From NCBI GenBank assembly GCA_934668515.1, contig CAKUNS010000041.1:1-11184 (forward strand): DNA of 11,184 nt, written 5' to 3'. The translations under genes and the position numbers were made by a program. Positions 1 to 6,172 of this stretch are shown here, one piece after another. Below the pieces are notes generated by a model, which was given only the letters and a program-made list of their open reading frames with translations, had not been told where the DNA came from and searched no databases. Source of the stretch: an uncultured Eggerthellaceae bacterium. GTDB taxonomy: Bacteria > Actinomycetota > Coriobacteriia > Coriobacteriales > Eggerthellaceae. Each line of letters begins with the position of its first letter. Positions within the stretch are counted from its first letter, which is position 1.

Positions 1-1
1 A

Positions 2-61
2 GACTGGATGCAAATAGGACGAACTGGAGCAAACTGCGGCAAACTGGAACAAACTGGAGAT
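2..61. repeat. 10-bp tandem repeat, four to five degenerate copies
   Basis: Units beginning AACTGG or AACTGC lie at 22-31, 32-41, 42-51 and 52-61, exactly 10 bp apart, and a looser copy lies at about 2-12. Ten is not a multiple of three, so this is not a simple peptide repeat. Two frames run in from the left edge and stop at 61-63 and at 68-70, so the stretch could also hold the tail of a gene outside the window. A short palindrome (ATAGTT-TCT-AACTAT, 60-74) follows directly. Confidence 0.6.
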
Positions 62-115
62 AGTTTCTAACTATTGAATGGGAATAGAGCATATCAGCCG
101 ATATTAAGCGATCCC

Positions 116-156
116 AAGCCCCTGACCCGTACCAACGGGACAGGGGCTTTTCGTTT
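116..156 (+). terminator. Intrinsic terminator of an upstream transcript
   Basis: AAGCCCCTG (116-124) pairs with CAGGGGCTT (141-149). After one A-A mismatch, CCCGT (126-130) pairs with ACGGG (135-139), leaving a four-base loop. A T-rich stretch, TTTTCGTTT, follows. It most likely ends a gene left of the window whose stop would be at 61-63 or 68-70. Confidence 0.85.
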
Positions 157-255
157 GGCATCCTCAGGGCAATCTTTACGGCTTGGCGATCTTGCATGAA
201 CCTTCTCTCTTTGAGATAATAGAGAAGGTCTTTCCGAAAGGAAGGGCTTCCAGGA

Positions 256-285
256 GCCGGGGGTTGTCCCCCGGCGATTTTTTTT
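256..285 (+). terminator. Intrinsic terminator or attenuator just before the DUF3800 gene
   Basis: GCCGGGGG (256-263) pairs perfectly with CCCCCGGC (268-275) around a TTGT loop. GA and then eight T (278-285) follow. This is a textbook intrinsic terminator ending only 3 bases before the SD region (289-294) and 14 bases before the ATG. Transcripts entering from the left must read through it to express the gene, which points to attenuation or to the 3' end of a small RNA. Confidence 0.85.
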
Positions 286-288
286 ATC

Positions 289-295
289 AGAAGGT
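289..295 (+). promoter_or_regulatory. Ribosome binding site that fixes the DUF3800 start and may be sequestered
   Basis: AGAAGGT ends five bases before ATG 300 and supports that start over the upstream in-frame ATG at 183. The same seven bases occur at 223-229 in the 3' arm of the leader hairpin. The 5' arm ACCTTCT (200-206) is complementary to both copies, so it could pair either with its hairpin partner or with this site. Confidence 0.65.
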
Positions 296-299
296 GCCG

Positions 300-971
300 A
301 TGCCCGAGATAAGCCTGTTCGTCGACGAGTCCGGTGAAAGCGGCACTGAGTCGAAATACTATCTTTTAACCCTCGTCTTCCACGAGCAGAACTCCAGCAT
401 CGATAAGCAGATCGAACTTTATGAACACGCCTTGCATGACAAGAGACTGCCAGATATTCCGCTGCACACCTCCCCACTGCTGAACGGTCACGACGATTAC
501 GAAGGGATGGACATCCAGGACAGGAAGCGCCTTCTGCAGGCATTCTTCACGATGCTTCAGCATATGCCCATCATGTACCACACCTTCTCCTACGAAAAGA
601 GCGATTTCAAAAACGACGCGGCGCTCATCACAAGAATGAAAAAGGATGTAGTCAACCTGATCTTCGACAACCTGGAATACCTACAGCGTTTCGACAAGGT
701 AAAGGTCTACTACGATGACGGGCAGTACATTGTCACCAAGTCCCCGCACGATGCAATCGAGTATGCCCTAGCATCCAACGCCGTAATGTACAAAGACGGC
801 TGCCCAAAAGACTATAGGCTCGCCCAAGCAGCGGATCTAATCTGCACGCTCGAGCTCACCGCGCTCAAATTCGATGCCAAAGTGCAGACCAAGACCGACG
901 ACAGGTTTTTCGGCGCGTTCGGCAGCTTCAAAAAGAACCACCTAAAGAAAATCAGAAAGATGCTGATTTGA
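300..971 (+). CDS. DUF3800 domain protein (predicted RNase H-like nuclease)
   Basis: A 223-residue protein beginning MPEISLFVDESG. The family hallmarks are present in order: the N-terminal strand with D9-E10-S11-G12, the middle YYDDGQ motif (137-142) and the C-terminal AQAADL helix (175-180) with D179, followed by a basic tail. DUF3800 proteins are predicted to have an RNase H-like fold with acidic catalytic residues; their substrate is not established and many sit in mobile or defence contexts. The ATG at 300 is chosen because an SD sequence (AGAAGGT) ends five bases upstream and because the alternative start at 183 would translate through the terminator hairpin into an unrelated, low-complexity N-terminus. 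The gene is alone on its transcript, behind the structured leader. A 7-bp AT-rich inverted repeat (949-955 with 963-969) spans the stop codon but lacks a T-run. Family assignment is firm; activity is inferred. Confidence 0.85.
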   Translation: MPEISLFVDESGESGTESKYYLLTLVFHEQNSSIDKQIELYEHALHDKRLPDIPLHTSPLLNGHDDYEGMDIQDRKRLLQAFFTMLQHMPIMYHTFSYEKSDFKNDAALITRMKKDVVNLIFDNLEYLQRFDKVKVYYDDGQYIVTKSPHDAIEYALASNAVMYKDGCPKDYRLAQAADLICTLELTALKFDAKVQTKTDDRFFGAFGSFKKNHLKKIRKMLI

Positions 972-1146
972 ACAGTGCGCTGCCCTTCGCCAGCAACCTG
1001 CCGCTATCACATTCGTAACACTCAAAATAGTCACCGAAAAGCAGTCGCAGAAAGCGAACCTTATGCTTGAATCCCATCGCATTGCAATCACTCCGTAGCT
1101 GCAAATTCGATTGGATTCAAGGAGCTCTACAAACCGTCGGCAAAAC

Positions 1147-1228
1147 AATGCATCAATCTACCCCATCTGTGATATGTCTGCATCAATTGTTACAACATGA
1201 TGCAGATTAAACTATAGGTGATGCAGAT
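1147..1228 (+). promoter_or_regulatory. Operator-like boxes and promoter region of the Fic gene
   Basis: The box TGATGCAGA(T) occurs in direct orientation at 1198-1207 and 1219-1228 and inverted (TCTGCATCA) at 1177-1185. A weaker inverted copy lies at 1147-1155. Centres of the three good boxes are exactly 21 bp apart (1181, 1202, 1223), two helical turns. A weak promoter can be drawn through them (TTGTTA 1187-1192, AACTAT 1210-1215), which would place the boxes over and beside it as repressor sites would be. The Fic protein ends in a helix-turn-helix-like domain, so autoregulation is a reasonable inference. Confidence 0.6.
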
Positions 1229-1239
1229 AGGGAGCGAAC

Positions 1240-2049
1240 ATGGGGCATTTCGACTACGCACGGATGCCGCAAGGCTTGCTAACGCCGGAGACTGCGGGAC
1301 TGCTCGCGGCGGACCATGAATACAAGGGACGGCAGGCGCTTTACCTCAACGCCAAGACAGATGTCCTTGATGCCCTGACGTAAGTTGCCAAGGTTCAGTC
1401 AACCGTGGCCTCAAACCACATCGAGGGCATACGCACCGGCGATAGGCGCCCGCAACAAATCATGTCCGAGAATTCGGATTTGCGCTCCCGCGACGAGGAG
1501 ATAGCCGGCTATCGCGACGCCGTTGCGAGCGAGGCTATAGACCCGTTGCTTATCTCTCTTTTATTCGTGTTCGACTTTACCTGCATCCATCCCTTCAACG
1601 ATGGCAACGGACGCATGTCCAGGCTGCTTACCCTACTTTTGCTGTACAAGGCGGGTTACATGACTGACAAGTTTGTCTCCATCGAGAAAGAGATCGAGCG
1701 CACCAAGAACGCGCATTACAACGCCTTGGCAGCGAGCTCGCAAGGATGGCACGAGGGCCGAAACGACCCTGGTCCGTTCGTGCGCTACATGTTGGGCACT
1801 ATCCTGGCTACCTATCGCGAGTTCGAGGAACGCGTCTGCGCAGTGGTAGACACCAGGCTCACCAAGGCCGAGCGCGTGAAGGCGGAGCTGCGCAGCTCCG
1901 TCGGCAAGGTGACCAAGCGCGACATTGCCGCAGCATGCCCGGACATCAGCCAGACCACCATCGATCGCGCCTTATCGGATCTGTTGACAGGCGGTAAAAT
2001 CCAGAAGGTGAGAGCCGGCCCTGCGACAGGGTACGTCTGGAAAGGATAG
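1240..2049 (+). pseudogene. Fic-family protein, disrupted by an in-frame stop and probably an internal deletion
   Basis: The frame opens at ATG 1240 after an AGGGAG ribosome site and would give 269 residues, but codon 48 is TAA (1381-1383) where relatives have a residue such as glutamate (GAA to TAA would suffice). Beyond the stop the frame is conserved: the class II inhibitory motif S58-N-H-I-E62-G63, the catalytic HPFNDGNGR motif from H117, and a C-terminal winged-helix-like domain (about residues 205-269) with a TKRDIAAACPDIS-type helix-turn-helix. Fic enzymes transfer AMP or other groups from nucleotides to protein hydroxyls. From memory of the family, about 70 residues normally separate the EIAGYR segment from the DPLL...HPF segment, and here they are nearly adjacent, suggesting an in-frame deletion of part of the Fic core. 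Reinitiation at GTG 1405 could still make a 214-residue product with the active motif, but no good ribosome site precedes it. Confidence 0.75.
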
Positions 2050-2170
2050 AGCGGTGACGCTCTCCCGACGATAAGCACAATCGGAAACCCGGTGAGATCA
2101 GCCACACCGCATGAAGATATACTTTAAATAGTTTGGAAGTTGATGCGATGAAGCATACGGAGCCGTGACC

Positions 2171-4078
2171 ATGATCATCTACAACGGAAGCAAAGCCGAC
2201 TTCATGACCGAAGTCGTAGACGACACCATCGCATACACCATTCGTGACAACATCCTCGACAAAATGCATCGCAAAACTGGCGAAGCAGAATTCAGGTCCT
2301 GGGTTAACTCCCTTGAGTACATGTACAAAGTTTTGAACGACGAGGCGATCCCGAACGACTCCGGCGTAGCCATCGAATACAACCTCCCAAATACATCTAA
2401 GCGCATCGATTTCCTTATCTCTGGCTACGATGAATCCAAAACTGCGAATGTGGTGATCGTGGAGCTGAAACAATGGAGCGAGATCAAGAAAGTCGACGGC
2501 CTGGACGGCCTCGTTGAGACTTTTACGGGAGGCGCCAATCGACGCGTCGTGCATCCCTCCTACCAAGCGTGGAGCTACGCACAAATGATTCGCGATTACA
2601 ACGAATACACCCAGGTGGAGAAAGTTCAACTGTGGCCGTGCGCCTACCTGCACAATTACCTGCGCGCAACAGCGAATGACCCCCTTTACGACCCCGCGTA
2701 TGAGGACTATCTCGAAGTTGCGCCCGCGTTCGCCAAAGGCGACGTTAGGAAATTGCGCGACTATATTAAGCGCGTCCTTAAAGAAGGCGATGACGGAGAA
2801 ATCCTGTACGAGATCGACAACGGTCGAATCAAGCCTTCGAAGAGCCTACAAGATGCCATCGTAGGCATGATCGATAACAACCCTGAGTTCAACATGATCG
2901 ACGAGCAGAAAGTCATCTTCGAACGCGTGATGGAGCTTTCTCGCCAATGCGAGAAAGATAGCAAAAAGCGAGTTCTCATAGCAACAGGTGGTCCGGGCAC
3001 GGGAAAGACGGTTATTGCCATCAACTTGCTTGCCAGGCTCACTCAAGAGGGAGTTTTCGCACAATACTGCTCGAAAAACAGCGCCCCGCGTGACGTATAT
3101 AAAAGAAAGCTAAAAGGTCATAGAACTATTAGCTGCATTGACAATATGTTCAAGGGTTCCGGTACCTATGTTGACACCCCCAGAAACGCCATCGGTGTCG
3201 TTCTCGCAGACGAGGCGCACCGACTGAACGAAAAATCCGGATTCTACGGGAACGAGGGTCTGAACCAAATTCATGAAATCATCCACGCAGCAAGACTCAG
3301 CGTCTTTTTCATTGACGAAAGCCAACGCGTGACCGTCAAAGACATCGGCAGCGCAGATGAAATCAAACGATGGGCGGCATTCAATGGCGCGACAGTCTAC
3401 GAAGAAGAATTGTCATCGCAGTTCCGCTGTAACGGATCCGACGGCTATCTGGCATGGCTAGATGACGTTTTGGGCATTCGCGAAACGGCGAATTACGATA
3501 TCGAAAATATCGACTACGAGTTCGTAGTGTTCGATACGCCCGAGGAAATGAGAGAAAAAGTTATCGAGCGAAACGAAGGGTCAAACAAGGCGCGCATTTT
3601 GGCGGGTTATTGTTGGGAATGGCCCTCGGGCAAAGGACGCTCGGACACCAACACCCACGAGATCAAGATCGGCGACTTCGAAATCAGCTGGAATCTCAAC
3701 GGAGACGAAGCGTTTGCGATAAGCCCAACATCGATAAACGAAGCAGGCTGCATCCACACCACCCAAGGTCTCGAATTCGAATATGTTGGCGTGATCATCG
3801 GCAACGACCTCCGTTACAAAAACGGTCACCTAGTTACCGACTACACGAACAGAGCCAAGACCGATCAGTCGATCAAAGGCTTGAAGAAAATGGAGAAAGA
3901 AGACCCCGAACGCGCTCACCGATTAGCTGATGAAATAATCAAGAACACGTATCGCACGCTCATGACGCGCGGCATGAAAGGCTGCTACGTTTACGCAACC
4001 GACCCGGGCCTGCGAGAATATTTGAACATGCGTACAGGTAAAAGCACCTCTTACGCTGTTGTCGATATATCGGATTAA
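2171..4078 (+). CDS. PD-(D/E)XK-like nuclease fused to DUF2075 (Schlafen group 3 type) helicase
   Basis: A 635-residue protein. The N-terminal region (about 60-110) carries a PD-(D/E)XK-type pattern: E69, D80 in KRIDFL, then E98-L-K100 in VIVELKQW. A superfamily 1 type motor follows: Walker A GGPGTGKT (273-280, K279), Walker B DEAH (347-350), a second FIDESQ motif, QFRCNGSDGY, TTQGLEFEYVGVI (T531-Q532-G533) and a C-terminal RTLMTRGMKG segment with arginines R595 and R600. This order fits DUF2075/SLFN-g3 helicases; many relatives lie in defence or mobile regions. The predicted role is ATP-driven movement on DNA or RNA coupled to cleavage, with the substrate unknown. ATG 2171 is preferred over GTG 2165 because CGGAG (2158-2162) sits eight bases before the ATG but only two before the GTG. 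Codon use is more AT-rich than in the right-hand genes, consistent with transfer. It stands alone, 121 bases after the Fic remnant. Confidence 0.85.
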   Translation: MIIYNGSKADFMTEVVDDTIAYTIRDNILDKMHRKTGEAEFRSWVNSLEYMYKVLNDEAIPNDSGVAIEYNLPNTSKRIDFLISGYDESKTANVVIVELKQWSEIKKVDGLDGLVETFTGGANRRVVHPSYQAWSYAQMIRDYNEYTQVEKVQLWPCAYLHNYLRATANDPLYDPAYEDYLEVAPAFAKGDVRKLRDYIKRVLKEGDDGEILYEIDNGRIKPSKSLQDAIVGMIDNNPEFNMIDEQKVIFERVMELSRQCEKDSKKRVLIATGGPGTGKTVIAINLLARLTQEGVFAQYCSKNSAPRDVYKRKLKGHRTISCIDNMFKGSGTYVDTPRNAIGVVLADEAHRLNEKSGFYGNEGLNQIHEIIHAARLSVFFIDESQRVTVKDIGSADEIKRWAAFNGATVYEEELSSQFRCNGSDGYLAWLDDVLGIRETANYDIENIDYEFVVFDTPEEMREKVIERNEGSNKARILAGYCWEWPSGKGRSDTNTHEIKIGDFEISWNLNGDEAFAISPTSINEAGCIHTTQGLEFEYVGVIIGNDLRYKNGHLVTDYTNRAKTDQSIKGLKKMEKEDPERAHRLADEIIKNTYRTLMTRGMKGCYVYATDPGLREYLNMRTGKSTSYAVVDISD

Positions 4079-4092
4079 ACCTTGATCTAAAA

Positions 4093-4115
4093 GCAAGCCG
4101 GGAACAGCGGCTTGC
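4093..4115 (+). terminator. Hairpin after the nuclease-helicase gene
   Basis: GCAAGCCG (4093-4100) pairs perfectly with CGGCTTGC (4108-4115) around a seven-base loop, 15 bases after the helicase stop. Only a weak T-stretch (AGTTG) follows, so it may be a partial terminator or an RNA-stabilising hairpin. A second hairpin at 4127-4162 lies just downstream. Confidence 0.5.
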
Positions 4116-4126
4116 AGTTGCAAAGC

Positions 4127-4162
4127 AAAAGCCGTGACCCGCATTCTCGCAGATCACGGCTT
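4127..4162 (-). terminator. Terminator of the HerA-like gene, possibly bidirectional
   Basis: AAGCCGTGA (4129-4137) pairs with TCACGGCTT (4154-4162). Read on the minus strand the hairpin is followed by TTTTGCTTTGC, a reasonable T-rich tail, 23 bases after the stop of the HerA-like gene. On the plus strand it is followed by ATTAATA, so it may also help end helicase transcripts arriving from the left. Confidence 0.7.
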
Positions 4163-4184
4163 ATTAATACCTTCAACCCAAACC

Positions 4185-5819
4185 CTAACGTCGCGTGCCG
4201 AACAGGCCGCGGACGATCTGATTCGCAGCCGTACGCCCTGCCGAGCTCAAGATGTTCGTGGCAACGCGCGACATCGCATCCCTCTGCTTCTGTCGCTCGC
4301 GCTCCTCGGCCTTGGCCAGACGCTCGGCTTCGCGCTCAGCCGCACGTGCCTGGCGCTCCGCTTCCCTTTCGGCTGCCCTCGCCTGTCGCTCGGCTTCCTT
4401 CTCTGCCGCCTTCTGCTGGCGCTCAGCCTCTTTCTCAGCGGCTTTCTGCGCAGCCTCCTGCTGCTTGGCGAACTCAGCCTTCTCAGCCTCGAGCTTGGCC
4501 CTTTCCTTGGCAAGTTCTTCGGCAGCAGCATTCTGCTCGTGCTCGTCCATAATCTTCTCGTACGCGCTCTCGCGATCGATAGCCGTGCCGTACTTCACCA
4601 TCAACGCCGTCTGCCCCTGCGCCACCGCGGCCTTCGCTTCGTCAGAAGCCTCGGCCATCAGGCACTGCGGCGGCAGGATCTTCGCGTTCTCAACAACAGA
4701 GGGCTTGCCGTCCTCATCCAAGAAACTAACCAGCGCCTCGCCGGTACCCAGCTCAAGAATGGCCTCTTCGCTCTTGAAGTTCGGGTTGGCGCGGAACGCC
4801 TCGGCTGCCGCCTTAACGGCCTTCTGCTCGGCAGGCGTATAAGCGCGTAAGCCATGCTGCACACGGTTGGAAAGCTGCGCCAGAACCTCGCCGGGAATGT
4901 CACTGGGCGACTGCGTGATGAAGTAAACGCCCACACCCTTGGAACGAATGAGTTTGACCACCTGCACGAGCTTGTTCAAAAGCTCGCTGGGCATGTCCTT
5001 GAACAGCAGATGCGCCTCGTCGAAAAAGAAAACGAAACGAGGCTTGTTCAAGTCGCCTACCTCGGGCAGTTTCTCGAACAAATCGGACAGCATCCACAGC
5101 AGGAACATCGAGTAAATCTGCGGCTGTTGAATAATGCGCGTGGCATTCAGGATGTTCACATAGCCGCGACCCATAGGGTCGCATGCGAACCAATCGGAAA
5201 GCTCAAGCGACGGCTCGCCGAAGAAAATGTCGCCGCCCTGATCTTCAACCGCGATAAGCGCACGCAAAATGGCGCCGACCGACTGAGCCGAAACGTTGCC
5301 GTACGTGGTGGTGTATTCCTTCGCGTGCTCGCTGACGTAGTTCAGCATGGCGCGCAGGTCCTTCAGATCGATGAGCAGCATCTGCCTGTCGTCGGCAATG
5401 CGGAAAACGATGTTCAGCACGCCCTCCTGCACCTGCGTAAGACCAAGCAAACGTGACAGAAGCACCGGCCCCATGTCGGAAATAGTCACGCGAACAGGAA
5501 TGCCCGGGCCTCCCGTCATATCCCAGAAACGCGCGGGGCATCCCTGATACGTGAAACCCTGCAAACCGAATTTCTGGATGCGCTTCTGCATGTTCTCGGA
5601 ATCGACGCCGGCTTGGCACATGCCGGTGACGTCACCTTTAACGTCAGCCATGAAAACGGGAACGCCCGCCTGCGAGAAACCCTCGGCCATAACCTTTAGC
5701 GTGACCGTCTTGCCTGTGCCCGAAGCACCAGCGATAAGACCGTGTCGGTTTGCCTGATTTAGAAGCAGATAGCAGGGATTGTCGCCCTGCGCCATCCAAA
5801 TCCTGTCGTTCTGAAGCAC
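4185..5819 (-). CDS. HerA-like ATPase, DUF853/YjgR family
   Basis: A 544-residue protein with Walker A GASGTGKT (31-38), a MADVKGDVTGM segment typical of the family, Walker B FVFFFDEAH (D267-E268) and the downstream TQSPSDIPGEVLAQLSNRVQHGLRAYTP block. These match the helicase HerA-like, DUF853 (YjgR) family of about 500 residues; a role as a hexameric DNA translocase is inferred from HerA/FtsK relatives, and no cellular function is firmly assigned. The C-terminus (about 425-515) is a highly charged Ala-Glu-Arg-Lys coiled coil, then a short tail ending in FGTRR. GTG 5819 is chosen because a perfect AAGGAGG (5825-5831) sits five bases upstream and the protein then begins at the family's usual N-terminus. 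The open frame reaching back to 6086 crosses the promoter. No HerA partner nuclease (NurA, SIR2) is adjacent. Confidence 0.9.
   Translation of the reverse strand: MLQNDRIWMAQGDNPCYLLLNQANRHGLIAGASGTGKTVTLKVMAEGFSQAGVPVFMADVKGDVTGMCQAGVDSENMQKRIQKFGLQGFTYQGCPARFWDMTGGPGIPVRVTISDMGPVLLSRLLGLTQVQEGVLNIVFRIADDRQMLLIDLKDLRAMLNYVSEHAKEYTTTYGNVSAQSVGAILRALIAVEDQGGDIFFGEPSLELSDWFACDPMGRGYVNILNATRIIQQPQIYSMFLLWMLSDLFEKLPEVGDLNKPRFVFFFDEAHLLFKDMPSELLNKLVQVVKLIRSKGVGVYFITQSPSDIPGEVLAQLSNRVQHGLRAYTPAEQKAVKAAAEAFRANPNFKSEEAILELGTGEALVSFLDEDGKPSVVENAKILPPQCLMAEASDEAKAAVAQGQTALMVKYGTAIDRESAYEKIMDEHEQNAAAEELAKERAKLEAEKAEFAKQQEAAQKAAEKEAERQQKAAEKEAERQARAAEREAERQARAAEREAERLAKAEERERQKQRDAMSRVATNILSSAGRTAANQIVRGLFGTRR
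4311..4442 (-). repeat. Four 33-bp repeats encoding an 11-residue coiled-coil unit
   Basis: Within the HerA-like gene, units at 4410-4442, 4377-4409, 4344-4376 and 4311-4343 encode AAEKEAERQQK, AAEKEAERQAR, AAEREAERQAR and AAEREAERLAK. The 11-residue (hendecad) period predicts a nearly straight coiled-coil rod. The DNA has diverged between copies, so the repeat is kept mainly at protein level, but its number could vary between strains. Confidence 0.85.
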
Positions 5820-5831
5820 GGCGTCCTCCTT

Positions 5832-6172
5832 GAATCGAGCTGTTGGAATCGATTGAAAGTTGCACCCATTATACCAGCGGCGCCGGAGCAAACAGCGGCT
5901 GCGGACCCACGGAGCGCAGACGAAGCGACTCTCACAGGCGCATGCACAATCAGCGGCTGTGGACATTCGGGGAACAAGCGGAAAGGCTTTCGCAGGCGCC
6001 GACGCAAACGACAACTGAGACCCCGCACAACGAATGATGAAGTCCGCGTAGTCGCTGGCGCGCGTCCTGGCCGCGGCAATGCACACGACGAAATCTTGCG
6101 TTTACCTTGCGTTTATCATCCGCCTTTAATCTTCGGTCATCAGCAATGAACGCCAATGGGATGGAGGCAACG
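5832..6172. other. Divergent intergenic region between the HerA-like and membrane-protein genes
   Basis: No gene is supported in these 341 bases. The HerA-like promoter lies at 5868-5873. A 14-bp near-identical direct repeat (CAGCGGCTG-C/T-GGAC) lies at 5893-5906 and 5951-5964, and a degenerate copy at 5875 abuts the HerA-like -10. CTTGCGTTTA is repeated at 6095-6104 and 6106-6115, 11 bp apart, upstream of the membrane-protein gene. A clear promoter for the rightward gene was not found; TATCAT (6115-6120) and TTTAAT (6124-6129) are possible -10 elements without a convincing -35. Confidence 0.6.
5868..5873 (-). promoter_or_regulatory. Extended -10 promoter of the HerA-like gene
   Basis: On the minus strand the sequence reads TGGTATAAT: a perfect -10 with the TG of an extended -10 element. 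No good -35 is seen about 17 bases upstream, which extended -10 promoters tolerate. It lies about 50 bases upstream of GTG 5819 and excludes the longer upstream start. Confidence 0.7.

Larger units (their letters stand above)
180..299 (+). ncRNA. Structured leader upstream of the DUF3800 gene (candidate DUF3800-type RNA motif)
   Basis: Between the upstream terminator and the DUF3800 start lie three stacked structures. The first is a perfect 9-bp hairpin (ACCTTCTCT 200-208 with AGAGAAGGT 221-229). The second is a short stem (GGAAG 240-244 with CTTCC 247-251, or alternatively CTTTC 230-234 with GGAAG 240-244). The third is a GC-rich terminator hairpin (256-275) with a run of eight T. Structured RNA families have been described upstream of DUF3800 genes (the DUF3800 motifs of comparative-genomics surveys). 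I cannot say which class this is, or whether it belongs to one. It could act in cis as an attenuator or be a separate small RNA. Its 5' end and promoter are not evident. Confidence 0.6.

Noticed and set aside
183..299. N-terminal extension of the DUF3800 protein from ATG 183
   Set aside because: It crosses the hairpins and terminator, has no ribosome site, and the family's N-terminus begins at M300 behind a good SD.
942..1148. 68-residue minus-strand frame in the gap before the Fic gene
   Set aside because: It overlaps the DUF3800 3' end, has no recognisable domain or ribosome site, and looks like a chance frame. A short plus-strand frame (about 1069-1170) there is equally unsupported.
1946..2653. 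235-residue minus-strand frame opposite the Fic and nuclease-helicase genes
   Set aside because: It lies antisense to two conserved genes, spans the gap between them, and shows no domain.
2161..4139. Direct repeat AGCCGTGACC at 2161-2170 and 4130-4139 flanking the nuclease-helicase gene
   Set aside because: Ten-base matches are expected many times by chance in 11 kb, and the second copy is part of a terminator stem.
4134..5456. Long plus-strand frames opposite the HerA-like gene (238 and 200 residues)
   Set aside because: They are antisense shadows produced by the biased codons of the coiled coil and ATPase, with no domain or start signals.
5820..6086. N-terminal extension of the HerA-like protein to 6086
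   Set aside because: It crosses the extended -10 promoter and the SD; the family N-terminus begins at GTG 5819.
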